Positions 22,000-34,687 are shown, numbered from the stretch's first letter. The stretch: 64,000 nt of DNA from Apiospora phragmitis (GCA_038363925.1 JAQQWL010000002.1:4960001-5024000); one strand, 5' to 3'. Made by a program: numbers and translations. The notes: generated by a model not told the origin, from the sequence alone.

Positions 22000-24427
22000 T
22001 TACACCATATCAGAGCCACGAGGAGACGGGCTATATCTAGCACCCGCGGGCAGCGGCGGCGGCGAGGGTAGATCGGCCATGGAAAGACGCGGCATCGGCG
22101 GCGCGACAGCCGAAATGGCGCGCGGGGCCGCGCGGGACCGCGACGCCGCTGCCGGGGAAGCCGAGGCGTTGGAGTACGAACCCGTCGGCATCGGCGGCGG
22201 CTCCTGCTGGTGCGGCGCCGGGAACAGGCTGAACGTGGCGCCGTTGGTGTGGATCGTGTCGGACGTCAGCAGGAACGAGTTGACCGACGTCGAGCGGCAA
22301 TGGCTGCTGTCCATGCTCCGGTTACTAAGGGTCCGCGTCAGACCCAGACCCAGACCGTCGCCCGGCGCCGTCGCGGTCGAGTTGCGCGACGAGGTCATGG
22401 ACTGCACGCGCTGGTGGGTGCTGCGGCGGTCCGCGGGCGGCGGAAAGGCTTCGAGGGCGCCGATGGACGAGACGGGCGACATCAAGTCGGTGCTGTTGGT
22501 CGTGTTGGAGGGGGACCAATAACTCTGTTGCTGTGGCCCCGCATGCGGCTGCTGTTGCCGCGGGTCGTACTGCGCGAACGATGGAAGAGGATGCGGCATG
22601 TTGGGCGGACCATCAAGCCGGCTAGAAGGGTGGGCCCCGCCCATGACTCCCAGCGTCCCAGAGGAAGGGCGTCTCTCGTTCTTGCTGGGCTGACGAGTGG
22701 GCGGAGGGCGCTCTACTGTACCGTCTGCCGCCATGGCCGCCTGCAGCTGGTCGGCGTCCATAATCTTCGAGGACCCGCTGGACGACGACGGGTTGTGCTG
22801 GTGCCGTGGCGGCTGCTTCAGGAGTATCGCCATGTGACCATCGGGTTCTGGGTCGGGAACGACGACGCCCCAGGACCCCCAGGACACGGCATCGCCCGAG
22901 GGGTTCCGAAATGGGGTGTTGGGCGGGTTCAGGTTCAGTGGCGTGGCGGACACCTGCCTTGACGATGGGTTGGACGTGAATTCGAAGTGGCCCGGCGTAG
23001 CTCGACCTCCCCCCATTTTTGTTGCCATTACTCGGGCGGCTGCCGGCGACTCTTGAGACCCTTTAGTTACTGGCGTCAGCCCGTCATCGCGGCTACCCAG
23101 TCGGATGAGTCGGGGCTTGCTTCCGCTGCTGATACTCCGTTTGTGGGCCATCTGGACCTCCGCATGTTGTGACTCTGGCCGTGAACTCGACTGTGACGTG
23201 AACCTGGAGATGGAGTTCCGGACTTTGGACCAGTTGAACGGCCCAAAGCCGAACCCGGCTGTTTCTCCGCCCGGGGGAGGCCGCTCGTCGAAGACGCTGA
23301 TGCGCTGTGATGTTTCAGACGGTTTCGACTTGTGTGACTTCGTCCGAACCGCCGGGTGTTGTTCATCGGGAGGAGCGCCCCCCTTCTCCTCTCCGGCATA
23401 TGCCGTTCGTAACGCTGTTTGGGAGCCTGCGTCGCCAGGTTCGGAGTTCGAATAGACTTGTCCGTTCTTTCGGCGTCGGGCGAAACGAGTCAAGAGGAGA
23501 GTGAGCATCACTGCTGCGAGGGCAGTCCCGATAATTGTCCCTATTATCACCGCAGCCAGCTGGCCCACCGTCAGGTCCACCAGGTTTGGATCCTTTGCTG
23601 GATTCATGATGAGCGCGTTGGAGGCCGTGGGCGCCGGTAACAAGTCAGACTTGGTGGCCTTGATAAGTTAGTCTGGTCTCGCGATAGGGATGTTGTTCAT
23701 CACATACCTGGGCTACGTCCATCGACTTGGTGATCGACATCGATGTGGCGATCAAAGTTGAGCTTACTGTTTGTGTGACTGTGACTGTTGTTGGTGGCTG
23801 CTGGCCAGGCGCGGCTGTTTCAGTATTAGTAGTCGTCTGTATTTGCGTCTGCGTCTGCGTCTGTGTCACTGTCACCGTGATCGGCGGCTGCTGACCTGGC
23901 GTGGCTGTTGCGGTAATAGATGCAATCGCACTCGAAAGACTGGCGGCGAGACTGGCACTGATGCTCGCTATTTGGCTAGTAGCCGAAGCGGCTGCCACTG
24001 CACTCCCAGAAGCGAACCCATCCGACGAAGCTTTAGCGACGTCGGAAGATGACTGCGCGGAGAGCGAGGCCAGCGCTGATGAAGCGGCGCCTGTATCTGG
24101 ATTTGGCGGCGGCGGGTTTCTTCCTCCGCCTCCTGGGTTAGGCAACGGGGCAGGTACCTGACGGTTGTTTAGAAGTGCGGTCGGCGGCGGCGTGATTGAC
24201 ACTGGTATGTTCTCTGGACTCGTCCCATCTGGTTGCTGCTGATGCGGGCGCCTCCCAACAACGGCTTCGACGTTGAGCATGTTCCGAGTAACAGATTGCC
24301 GGAGGCCTTCAAAGCCCGACTCATTTTCCTCGACGGATACGCCTCCGCTGATGAAGTCGCCGCTACCGCTCGCCAACGCCGTGGCTGCCACCAAGGTAGC
24401 GGCGAGGAAAGTGGTGATTCGGGCCAT
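22000..24427 (-). CDS. single-pass membrane protein with Ser/Thr-rich ectodomain, possible cell-surface sensor
   Basis: Exon 1 (23708-24427) starts MARITTFLAATLVAATALAS, a signal peptide. It is followed by a Pro-rich part (PAPLPNPGGGGRNPPPPNPD), an Ala/Ser-rich region and two TPGQQPP/APGQQPP-TVTVTQT blocks of Thr/Gln repeats suited to O-glycosylation. A 49-nt intron (23659-23707; GTATGT, ACTAAC, AAG) joins DVAQ|ATKSDLLPAP. Exon 2 supplies the transmembrane helix (LAAVIIGTIIGTALAAVMLT) followed by RFARRRKNG, then a long Ser/Pro-rich cytoplasmic tail with many candidate phosphosites; total 792 aa. The layout resembles Mid2/Wsc-type or other fungal surface sensors, but there is no WSC domain and I do not recognise an orthologue. 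Confidence 0.82.
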
Positions 24428-27177
24428 GGTTGTGAATGTGAGTAGAAAAGAGAAAGAGGAAACCGGCGTTAGCTGGGGATGCCCATGCTCTTCGGTCAGA
24501 AACCCAGAGCAGTGGTTGTTTAGTTTAACCACCAATCAGGGACGAAACAAGAAACGAATCTTGAAACTGTATGTACTCGACAAACAACAAAAAACAAAGG
24601 CGAAGTCAGGACATGGTAGGCAGGCGGGCGAACATGCAGCTGCATCTCCTTATCATGTCTTCATCCCAAATGGTGGTCCCAAGTCTCTGGTGATACTCGA
24701 CACGGATACCGACCCTGCCGCACCTTGGCGGCCACAGCGAGACTTTGACGCAGAGGCCTCAAAACAATGGAGACGAGCGAGCGGGTTCATCGGACAATGA
24801 CAGCTTGTTGGGACTGCCCGGGGGATTGAGGGAATCTTCCTATAGCCTAACGCCATAACATACTGGAGGCATCTTGGAGCGAAATACCTCGCGTGGGGCC
24901 GAGGAAGCCCACCGGTACTGCTCCGATGCCCTGGGAATCCGAGCAGGACTTACACTCGACGCCGCGGCGAGGTCGTGGGATGAGGAGTTGATTGGCGGCA
25001 AGGGACGTTGGTCGTCCGAGAGCACGGGCCCTGGCAGGTCGGTGGGTAGAGCCGCAAGCGACGTTGATTCGCCAGGTTAACTGCAATCCGTTCTCAAGAC
25101 CGGGGTGGTAAAACAGCGCGAACGCGGATATCGTATCAGGCTTCAGTCTCAAGTCCATCTGATATTTCCTCGGCCAGAAGCAGAAGAGTGCGGGCAGTGC
25201 AATCCTTCAGGCCTCACTCAATGGGTGGCAGGCCAAGGACAGGTTACCTTACATGATACCCCAAGTGGGCACGTGATGATTCAACCACCAGCGCGCAGAG
25301 AAACGAGAGCCAACGAAGGGCACCTTAGGTAGGTAGTTTCTCGAGTCTCGTGAAGATCAGATGAACAACGCAATTGTACGAGGTATTTGCGTCGAGTAAA
25401 CGTCGGGGCCGGTTCGAAACATTGTCAGACATGGAACCTGCTGCACACATCAGGTCCATCCACCCATGATGATGGATGGGTTTGATTCGTGAATCGACGT
25501 CGATGATATGATCTCCCATCGTCGATACACTGTAGCCCTAGCGGGGGCCCCTTGTTTGTTCCAGAATAAGCTATGGAAACAACCCGGCGAATAGACTTAT
25601 TTGCTATTTCATGGTTTCTAGCCACGTTGTGTCCATGACGCCGAACCGATTGCCGAATGTAGAGTAGTAGGTATGTGCTCAGATGGCAAGATGGCTGTCA
25701 ACTTAATTTGACACTCGATACATATTACCAAGACTACTACGCTCGTTGAATTTGATCGGTAGGGATGTCAGTGACGCAGGATGGACTGCTCAATCCTTAA
25801 GATCGCCAGGCCTGGGGACATCGTCGTGGCAGTCGTTCCCGCCATCGCCGTGTTGCCTGCACCAATAGTGAGTAGATAGAGGCAGTGGAGCCAATTTCTA
25901 GACAACATTGATCGCAGTTCCAGTAAACCTGTCGTTTCTCGTTACTTTAACTGAAGCACTGAAAACGCCTGTCAGTCTGGCAGACAGGCAGACAGTCGTG
26001 GATGGCTAGTCTTCGGTGCTTCTGGTGCGGGTCTCGACGGCCATGTTATTGTGCAACGGGTTTCCAATCATCACTGCCTCTGTGCGTGTGCAAGGTAAGT
26101 AGCTCGCTCCAGGGACTTTCTTTTTTGCGGAATAACGGTGTGGATGAAACAAACGATCCCTACTACGGAGAATTTACTCGTTGTAGCACCCTCATCCACC
26201 CAGTAGGTACTCAGGTTACCTAACCACATGGTCGGGAGAACCTGATGCAAGTATGACTCTGGACAGAGTCCTTCTTGGTATGCATCGCGGAAGTGCATCG
26301 TGACCAGTAGTGGCCCGATTTTATGAAATGTAGTAGCATTAGTAGTTCAAGCGAGATGACGACAACGAGAAGTCCAGCCATGAGCAACCTCGAATTTGCT
26401 AGGTTGCATCGGATGCGCCCAAGTCACGCACAGGAGAAATGGAAGGTGGTTTCAGTGGCCGTTGTTTCAGACAAAGTCGAGCCACCCCTCTCCCCCCAAT
26501 AGGCCCTGGCGACGATACGACGATGCGACGAGAAAGTAGCATGGGATACAGTGCATTGGGCTTCGGAAAATTACTAGCCGCGATTGCTCCACGATCGGAC
26601 GGCCCAGATGGAGATGGTCGATCAATCGTCGTGCAAGATGAGGACCCAGGAGTTTACCTGAATCGCAAGCCAAGCCCGGCCCAGCTAGGCAGGCAAGCCG
26701 TCAAGCCGTACGTCCTCATTGGTCTGCCTCACCGGACGGACATGAGGGCATTGGTGTATCAAGAAGCTGCCGGGCAGATCGATACAGTTGCAATGGAGAT
26801 AGATTGATCGGAGGTTCCAAATATTGGAGATTCGTTTTTTAAACCAAGAGAGTAACAAAACCCGAGAAACAAGCCTAGGTCGGGATTGGAGCGGAAATCT
26901 GAATCAGATTGCAGGCAGGCAGGGAAAACCGAAGGCTAGATGTGGCATAGCACATGCAGATGTGGCACAGCCCAGATGTGGCGTAGCGACCAGCGCTGGA
27001 CAGTTACATTACATACTCAAGCATCCTGTGTGGCTGAAAATATCCAATGGACCCGCATCCAGCTTTAGTTTAGCCTCAAAGTCAGTCAAGCAGCTGCTGC
27101 GAAGTCATCACGAAGATCGCAGTTTCGTAGCGAACCAGAGCGCCCAACTCCCACGACGCACCACCCATACAGACAAA
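24428..27177. other. 2.7 kb without a supported gene
   Basis: Several frames of 60-175 codons occur but none has a leader, family motif or convincing introns. The left end is the promoter of the membrane-protein gene and the right end that of the mitoribosomal gene. A short duplicated phrase (ATGTGGCAYAGC, ATGTGGCRTAGC) recurs near 26940-26985. Confidence 0.55.
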
Positions 27178-27636
27178 ATGCAGCCCACCAGGTGCCTAAT
27201 GAAAGGCCGATCCGTGTGGAAAGGTAAGTAGCCCCCCCATCATCCATTCCACCACAAGAGAAAGAAGCGGCCGGAAAGTTAACAGCCCGCGCCCGCGCGC
27301 GCAAACAGGACCTCACATTGTCCCGTTACCGATCGTGCGCCCCAAGCCCGGCGAGAGAATCAAGTCCATCAAGACGCAGGCGCGGTCCGCCACCATCCTG
27401 CCCAGCTTCGTCGGCCTCAAGTTCCAGGTGCACAACGGCAAGGTGTACAACGACGTGGAAATCACCGAGGACATGGTCGGCCACAAGCTCGGGGAGTTCT
27501 CGCTGTATGTTGTTCCTCTCCCCTCTGTTGAGGAAAGGAAAAAAGAAACAAGACACTTTGGGAAGACGCAGTTCTTGCTGACATACCTTCTTCCACCATT
27601 AACAGGACGCGGAAACCGTTCATCTGGAAACGGTAG
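27178..27636 (+). CDS. RSM19: mitochondrial small-subunit ribosomal protein uS19m
   Basis: Three exons (27178-27223, 27309-27504, 27606-27636) join to 90 residues. [23 protein letters not shown] leads to the conserved core [39 protein letters not shown] and the final TRKPFIWKR. The pattern hNGK-(x)[12 protein letters not shown] is diagnostic for S19/uS19. The length fits the mitochondrial rather than the cytosolic (uS19/S15) form, and the short basic N-terminus could direct mitochondrial import. The protein sits in the head of the small subunit and contacts 12S/15S-type rRNA. Both introns have ordinary GT-AG ends. It lies convergent to TAF10 with about 550 bp between. Confidence 0.94.
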
Positions 27637-28192
27637 ATTGAAAAGTTATGGACTTAGCAGAGGAAGGCCAAAAGACGGAAAGCATATATCATGGCGTTGG
27701 AGGAGACCAAGATGCATTCATGCCAGCACCCCGATTGTACAGAATCCCGCATTTGCGTGTACCAATAGGCAGAGGGAGCAACCCACGAAACGCGGTGGTA
27801 TCATTGTTGCAGGTGTTTTACAATTATTTATACAAAAGACCAAAAGACCAAAGTCTCTCCATGACGTGGGTTTCTCGTTTCAATACAAAGCTGAGAACCA
27901 CCATTTCTCTCCCTTTTGCTGGCAACGTATCTGTGTTGCCCAGTCTGGGCCTGTCGGAGTACTTCGCTGTCCCCTGCCATAGCCTTCCAAAAAGTCTTGT
28001 TTCGTGTCGTAACCGTGAACGCCGTGACCATGACCGGAAAAATAACTTGCAATCTGTGTGCCCTCTGTCCCATCTGGCTTCCTACCTCTAAATCAACACC
28101 ACCACCCCACCCCATAGCTTATCGTGTCGTAATGGTAGCGAAACGAATGCGTGAGCAGCGATGATGCTTGATGGGTGAACGTATCGTATTGA
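27637..28192. other. intergenic between convergent genes, no supported gene
   Basis: Contains the 3' regions of RSM19 and TAF10. Open frames on the plus strand here are read-through of RSM19 intron 2 or chance frames. Confidence 0.6.
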
Positions 28193-28979
28193 TCATCGAT
28201 AGAACTCGCTCCGCTTGACGTTGACGCCGTACTCGCCGACCGCCATGCCGAGGTCCTCCATGGTGAGCACGGTCCGGTTCTGCGACCCGCCCTGGCCGCC
28301 GCCGCCGTAGCCCGCCCGCTGGATGCCGAGGGGCCCGCCGCGCGACTGGTCGACTTTCGCGCCGCCCGCACCGCCGCCGCCGCCGCCGCCCGCCGCCTGC
28401 CCGGGGATGGGGATGCCCGCCGCCGCGCCCAGGTTGCCCATCGGGTTGTTGGCGCTCGTGTTGGAGGCGCGGATCCGGCTGTACTGGTAGGCGTCGGCCG
28501 CGATGTCAGCGATGAACTTCTGCGTCGCGAGCGCCAGCAGGCGCGCCAGGCGCTGGTCCGTCTGCGGTGGCGGCGGCAGGCCCGCGCGCGTCATGTAGTA
28601 GTTGGTCACGGCGTCGGGGATCTGTGTGGGTGGGCAACGATGAGGCGCGCAAAGGTTAGCCAACTGAACTGAGAGCCCGCTCTTCTTCATTCGTTCCCAG
28701 CGCTTGTAGTGCGCAGATAACTACAGCGGCAGGCGCCTTTGCAAAAGACAGGAAATGATATTAAAATACAATGTGGGGGAAGGTGGGTAGGAAGGGGGGA
28801 CTCACGATTGGCGCGTAGTCGTCCATCTTGTTCAGGAACTCCTTCAGCGAGATGTCCCGGCGCGTCGGCATCTTAGCCTCCTGGGGCTCGGGGTTGACCT
28901 CCTCCTCCTCTTCGGCCGCCTGGGCCTCATTGTTGCTGGCAGGCACCGGGTTGGTGTTCTCGGTGGGAGCGGTCGCCAT
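28193..28979 (-). CDS. taf10: TFIID/SAGA subunit TAF10
   Basis: Two exons (28806-28979 and 28193-28621) separated by a 184-nt intron give 200 aa. The acidic N-terminus ([16 protein letters not shown]) precedes the histone-fold [27 protein letters not shown] followed by [38 protein letters not shown] in consecutive segments, which is the TAF10 signature. A Gly-rich loop (about residues 130-165) interrupts the fold before [19 protein letters not shown], the conserved last helix. TAF10 is a histone-fold partner of TAF3, TAF8 and Spt7 in TFIID and SAGA. The Gly-rich insertion is an expansion often seen in filamentous fungi. All core motifs are intact. Confidence 0.95.
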
Positions 28980-30327
28980 CTTGACTTCTGCTCTGTGCTG
29001 CGCTTCCCTGTCGGTCGGTCGGTCGGTCAGCAGCGCTGGATGAATGATTTGGATGGTCGAGCTGCCGCGGCCGAAGCTTGGACTGACCTCACTGGATTAG
29101 GTAATCAGGTCACGTGAGTGGTATGGCGCCAGCTGGTTGGTGAGATTTGGCGGAATTTGTGATGAATTTATGTCTGATTGACGGGTTACCAAGGCTTCTG
29201 TTCGCAATGAATGTGGTGGAGAAAGGTTCTCACAGAATCGTCTCGGTGGATGATTCGTTGTGAAGTTGTTGTTGTAGGTACCCAGCAGATGGTTAAGGTA
29301 CCTAAAGTACCAAATACGGACCGGATGGATCCAGGCATGAAGCTGGGGAAAGCCACATAGTGGATCCCTCATTGTTCTACTCACTTTTGTGGGTCTTCGA
29401 TAGTCACCTGTGGCTACAGAAGTAGGTAAGTAGGCATCCATCTTTGCCCACTTACATGTGTGCAGATAGCAGAAGGACAGGAGTCCAGGGCAAGCTGGGT
29501 TGACTGATCTGGAACTGTGTCGGTTCAATTGAAGAGCAAACCGTTGCCTCGCCGATATGTAGCCAACTTCTCACTTTGATGATAGAAGATGTGGTTTCTG
29601 TCCACTATGGACACGAACGAGCTAAGCCCATCAGGCAGTCTGGTGTGTCTAACTTTTGGCTGCCTAACTTATGCAGGGTCAGGGAGCTGGTATTGAGCCA
29701 AGACATGTATGTAGGCCACTTTGTGAGTGGTCTCGGGAATCTATGTTTTGATGACAAATCCTTTAATATTAGAACTGTTACTCTGAAAACACAAAGAATG
29801 CAGAAAGCATAAGAATTCATACTGCAATTATAGAATTATGGGTGCTGGCAACTGTAGCTCGACCTTGCTCTGTCCTGACTTCATTGTCGGGTCTCTCAAA
29901 TTATGGAGGCGGCTTAGATATACAAGAGGCACTGAAATGGGAGGTATTGAGTAAAAATAGCAAAAGACATGAGAAAAAATAGTGACCGCAGAGGGAGTCA
30001 AACCCTCTTGCCTTTAAGCATATAAATAACAATACTACCGCTAGGCTACACCGGCCCGGTCAAGGGAAACAGGGTCAGTTCAGATATTTATTGACTCTTC
30101 GAGTTGTGCGTAACTTTACAACTGAGGTCAAGGTTTGGTGCAGCCATGGTTCTCGATTTCCGCCGCAACCCGATAACCTTGAAGAAGGATTAAACGACCC
30201 CAGTAATCAAGACCCATGATGACGGATACCGATGGAACACGACACACTCCTAGTTGCCGCCTACACCTAACCCCTTACTATCAGCATTACCACAACCTAT
30301 GTCTACCTACCGTATACTACCAGCACT
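28980..30327. other. intergenic with a tRNA-like segment
   Basis: The TAF10 promoter lies at the left end (a GGTC tetranucleotide run near 29013-29030). No protein-coding gene is supported. The tRNA-like segment at 29983-30061 is listed separately. Confidence 0.55.
29983..30061 (-). tRNA. possible tRNA or tRNA pseudogene (anticodon not assigned)
   Basis: On the minus strand the segment has a box-A-like TAGCCTAGCGGTAG, a perfect five-pair T arm (GAGGG and CCCTC around the loop TTTGACT, box-B-like), and GACCG against CGGTC at the ends for part of the acceptor stem. A five-pair anticodon stem (TTGTT with GGCAA, two wobbles) encloses 15 nt, so a short intron would be needed. The inner acceptor pairs and D stem are poor. 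This may be a decayed copy. Confidence 0.3.
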
Positions 30328-32825
30328 TCACGCGTCCGCCCGCAACCAATCAAACGTATCGAGCAGGTCGAAGTTGAAGTCGACCTGCGTCGAGAAGTTC
30401 CAGTCCATGTTGGCGATGGCCGCCCCCTGCCCGGCCGCGGCCGGGCCTATGTTGAGGGTCGCGTCCAGCACGTGCTGGATGGTCACCATGGCGTTCTCGC
30501 ACAGGGCCGCGTTAGGCGCCGACGGGCTGACCCACTCGAAGAAGCCGACGAGCAGGCTGAGCTTCTGGATGATGGCCGAGCGGCTGATCTCGGCGTTCTT
30601 CGGGTGCGCGCCCTGCAGCGTCGGGTTCAGGAGCTCCATGCACAGCACGCCGCCCGCGGGGGCCCCGTAGCCCATGAGCTGTGAGAGGAGGAAGAAGAAG
30701 ACGACGGTCAGCTGTGGGAGCTGCGCTACCTAACACATGCGAAGTGAAAAGATGGTTGGTAGATATGACTTACAACCCAGTCAAAGTCACGCTTTTCAGT
30801 GAAGAGATCCATGTGCGTCCACACAGTCAGCGCCAGCACGACCATCTCATAAGCGGTGACTAGCAGGTCGCTGCTGTCCGCTTGGAAATGGCGATACTGC
30901 AACCGGTCTAGCAGGAACTCGTTCATCAAGATCTCAAGCCGCACAAGTAATCGTTGGTAGAACCGGGTAATGTCCATATCAGTCGCACGAATCTCATGAA
31001 GCTGAAAGACCAATGTTTTGGGAAATTCGGATATGGCCTGGATCTGCTTTGCGCGGAGTTGACTGATAATTACGCGATAGGTTAGTGACGACCGCAGTTT
31101 GGGACACGAGCCTGCATAACAAACAGACATACCCTATGCGCTCGAATGGGAACGGATCTTTTCCCAGTGCCAGCTCGATGATCTCGGCCTTGATGTGCGC
31201 AAGAATCACACGCGCCCGTATCATGGTAGCCGGGTAGAAATTTCCCGAGGTACCCCATCCCCTCTCGTCGAGCGTTTCCGATGCTACCCGTACCAGTGTC
31301 TGCTCGTCCGAGAAAAGCACGTCGTCCGAGATGTCCAGTGGCAGTGGCGTGGATATATAGCTCGTTCCCAAAAGAGGGGGTCTACCTGTGAAGGTGACCA
31401 TGGAATTGTCGGCACAAAAGGAAATGGCTACGGTGCGCCTGCGACATTCAATCGCCAACGACGGTCGATAACTCGGGTTATAATGATAACCGTGGGTACT
31501 AGGCTCGTCGTGAAAGCCGTGGAAGGTGAGAAGAGACATATGAGCGGCGTGGCATTGCCATGCTGGAAGACCTATAATATATTTACGTCAGCAGCAGTAC
31601 TCGGTGATACTCTTGGCCAGTTCGCATTCAGGGAGGAGAGTATATCATACTGGCATCCCCACTGGTTATTGATTCCAGCGTGGCGCGACGGTTGTATAGG
31701 TAAATCAAGAGGACATTGCCTTCAGTAAACTCTCGACTCAGTTGAATGCATAGACCTAGGGTCCGAAGACCCGTCGCTGCAATTCTCCTGAGATACTCGA
31801 GATACTCATGTTGCGTGTCTGAGACGAACCGACGTTTCACGGATTTGGCTTCGGTGTCGAGCAGGTCGAAAAGGACGCCTTTTCCGGGAAGGGATAAGTA
31901 AGTGTAAGTCGTCGTAAAAAACGGTGCTGCGCCTGGACATGCAAGGGAGAACGTACCAATGGATTCCCACCGCAAGTTCGGTCCACTGAACTGGCTGAGC
32001 CACTCCTCCGAGTCTCGGATGGAATAAGAAAACGGCTCCATGGTGTTGACACACACGGCCTTAGCCATGTCTTCGAGTTTGGTTTCATCGTCTCCGCCGG
32101 CGTTGAGATGCTCGCCCCACGTTTCGTAGAGCGACTTCAGAATGTGCTCGGCTATCCCGTGCATATAAGATAGATAGACGGACGAATTACCCTTTTTCTG
32201 AAAGACAACTTTGTTTGGCTGGGGGAGGAGCCGAAGGACTGTGAAACACAGCTCCCGAATGCTCGGAGTAAGGACCTCGGGCTCCTCCTGGCCGAGCACC
32301 TCACGGCTGTTGCCTTGAGTCTGGGGTGTGGCACCGAGCAGGTTCAGGTTGTCACGAGTCTCTTGGAAGACAGCCGAGTAGCTCGTGGCACCGAGATACC
32401 CATGACCGCCCGTAGCCCTGCGGTTGAGTATGTTATTGCGCAAACTCGGGCTCGGGCTCGGGCTCTGCATCTCATCCAGCTGGACCGAAGACGGAGAGGG
32501 CGACGATGGCTGGCGAGACTTGTCAACCCCTTGGCGTGTCTGTGACGACGACTTAGTTCCATGGGGCCTGACCGGCGTGGAATTGGATACAGTATAGATG
32601 CATCGCTTCCCCCTTTTCCTGCATCGGAGGCAGACCGGGCGAGTGTGGTCGCAAGCGACCTATGACTCTTTCATGTCAGACGGGCATGACGACGCAGCTG
32701 GTAGCTGATAGGTGGGTTGCACGACGCTAACAAGTGGGAAAACGCTCTACCTTCCTCTGTCGACAGGTATCGCATGCCTGGAGTCGACCATTCCGGCGGC
32801 GGAGTTCAGATGCGCCGTCTGACAT
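30328..32825 (-). CDS. Zn2Cys6 fungal transcription factor, 720 aa
   Basis: Five exons: 32751-32825, 31651-32659, 31133-31571, 30774-31062 and 30328-30678. The start MSDGASELRRRNGRLQACDT leads into a complete zinc cluster: ACDTCRQRK|VACDHTRP, then VCLRCRKRGKRCIY (C-x2-C-x6-C...C-x2-C-x6-C). The first intron (32660-32750) splits it after CRQRK. A Ser/Pro/Gln linker (SPSPSSVQLDEMQSPSPSPS) follows, and then the helical fungal middle-homology region (SIRELCFTVLRLLPQPNKVV, GIAEHILKSLYETWGEHLN, LRRIAATGLRTLGLCIQLSR). The C-terminus ends FDLLDTFDWLRADA, acidic/aromatic as in activation domains. It is a predicted nuclear DNA-binding regulator with unknown targets; neighbouring genes give no clear pathway. 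All splice junctions keep frame. Confidence 0.92.
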
Positions 32826-33786
32826 GGCTCACCGTATTGATGGCGCAAACAAGCTGCGCGTTCTATCTGCGTGCAAGTAAAAGTGGTATGATGAAATTGT
32901 AATAACTGACATTGACTCGGGGTTCGCAGTAAAGGGGGTTGTTGTCACTGGGAATCAGCTTGATTTGGATGTAGTTATTGGAAGCGAAGCCGAAGCCGAC
33001 TTAATTGCAGTCATGTTTTGCGAGATGTCGCCAAGGCTCGGCTTGACCTTGCTATGGGTAAAGGGCACCAAATTGGCTAAGGCTCGGCTTCGGCTTAGAG
33101 CGGAGTCACTCCAAATCATTTCACAGTGGGATGACTAACTCGGCCAAGCGAGCAGCAGTAGCGGGCTGCGCTGTCAGCCAGGATCCCGGTCCAAATCGTG
33201 GGACGGCCACCTCCAGAGGGCGTGGATGGCACCGCTAATTACATATGATTATGCCGTCCTTTTTCTAATCCCGGCCAAGCCTCATGGGAATGCCCACAAA
33301 GGTGCCTGATCTGCCTTGTCTGCCTGATGTCTAGTAGGTCGGTGCCTGGCCGAAAGCCGGTACGATGATGACGCTAGTCTCCAGCCAGGTCAGCCCGTCA
33401 GCCCCGGTGTGCTAAGCTTGGCGCAGCATCCAAACGACGGCTTTGCCAAGGAGGGAACGCCGACGCATGCTCGGTGCAGTGCTGAAAAGTCCTTGCAGCA
33501 AGCTAATTTGATACCAGGAATGCCTCTGATGAGTCAAAAAGGGTTGATGGACAAGTGTTATTCGAGATCTATATCTGAGATTTTGTCCGTTGTTCCTTCC
33601 CAATTCGATACACTCAGCACTTCCCAGTAGCAACTACCCCAGACCAACTACGCCTGCCACTTACAGACAATTGCATCTCCACATCGAAGCTCAAGCTCAA
33701 CCACACACGACACCGTGCCTCCAAGCATCACCACACTTCGAACCACCACGTCGTCTACCAAAACATTTGACAACCTACCTACCAGA
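32826..33786. other. intergenic with inverted GC-rich arms
   Basis: No gene supported. AAGCCGAAGCCGA at 32987-32999 is repeated inverted at 33084-33096, with a related AAGGCTCGGCTTG between (about 33033-33046). A C/A-rich stretch at 33600-33780 is the likely promoter and leader of the next gene. Confidence 0.6.
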
Positions 33787-34188
33787 ATGTCATCCACATC
33801 CAACATGGCTTCCCGCATCTCATCTGGTAGAGTCTCCTCCCATCCAATGCGACATCTTGGTCCAACACAGCGTCGCTAACCCGACTGTGCAGATTCCTAT
33901 GATGAGATAGCAGCCATGAAGGGCAGCCCTATTCCCAGCAACAGCTCAAAGTCCTCCTCTTCGTCCCGAATCTCCGGCGCCATGAAGAAGGCCAAGGCGA
34001 AGCTCAGCAGCTCGTCCACCTCGCGCGAGGAAAAGGCGCAAAAGAAGGCAGGGAAGTCAGGAAAGCGCAGTCAAGCCTACAAAGATACCTTGTTCGCTTA
34101 CGAGGTCCTTGCCAGTAAGATTGTATCTCGGATATTTAACATACTCGAACAGGAAGGGAATACTAACATGTGCGCAGTCACGAAGTAA
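33787..34188 (+). CDS. small basic Ser/Lys-rich protein, 90 aa, function unknown
   Basis: Three exons (33787-33826, 33893-34114, 34178-34188) joined by GT-AG introns of 66 and 63 nt with GCTAAC and ACTAAC branch sites. The product starts MSSTSNMASRISS|DSYDEIAAMKG and is dominated by Ser and Lys (SSSSSRISGAMKKAKAKLSS, EEKAQKKAGKSGKRSQ). It ends in a short helix (YKDTLFAYEVLA|ITK). The last exon encodes only three residues. No membrane or signal segment is seen. The good introns argue for a real gene; no family is recognised. Confidence 0.65.
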
Positions 34189-34687
34189 GGGCATTGGCTG
34201 CTCCACTGCAGCTCTCCTGTCTGATGCGAATACATAAGACGGGGAGGAACTTGATGAGTAACACGACTTTTGCTTTTTTTACGGCGTATACCCAAGAGGA
34301 CATCATATAGATTGAGCTCTCGATTGCATTCGGAATGGGCTGGTGGTGACATGAAAAGCCTTTGTACTTGACGTCGAGATTGTACCAAGTCAAGTCACCG
34401 AGATGAAGGAACGGAATTTTGGCTTTCATAGACATACCAAATTTGATTAATATAACTTTACCTTCTTGACTATCCGAATCTTCGCGGAGGTATATATAAA
34501 TGAGATCATGAATATTAGTGTTGAGAAGGTACCGTTGAGCTTCGGACGAAAACTGAGCAATTGCCTTTAGGATCACTTCTAGAAAAGGGGTGTGCTGGGG
34601 CTTTTCTCTGATGGGAGGACTGCGCTCAAGATAGTTTGTTGCCGACTTGCCAGGAGGAAGAGGAAGCTCGCCTTCACCACGGAGCAT
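34178..34687 (-). CDS. uncertain hypothetical protein, 169 aa
   Basis: An uninterrupted frame from MLRGEGELPLPPGKSATNYL, with a plausible helical middle (FLEVILKAIAQFSSEAQRYL) and aromatic C-terminal half. It overlaps the last exon of the gene at 33787-34188 on the opposite strand by 11 bases and sits in somewhat AT-rich sequence. Only its length and amphipathic pattern argue for coding. It may be a fragment of a larger decayed gene or chance. Confidence 0.28.
   Translation of the reverse strand: MLRGEGELPLPPGKSATNYLERSPPIREKPQHTPFLEVILKAIAQFSSEAQRYLLNTNIHDLIYIYLREDSDSQEGKVILIKFGMSMKAKIPFLHLGDLTWYNLDVKYKGFSCHHQPIPNAIESSIYMMSSWVYAVKKAKVVLLIKFLPVLCIRIRQESCSGAANALTS

Noticed and set aside
26439..26807. 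122-codon plus-strand frame
   Set aside because: No family motif or leader and no neighbouring exons; kept as intergenic.
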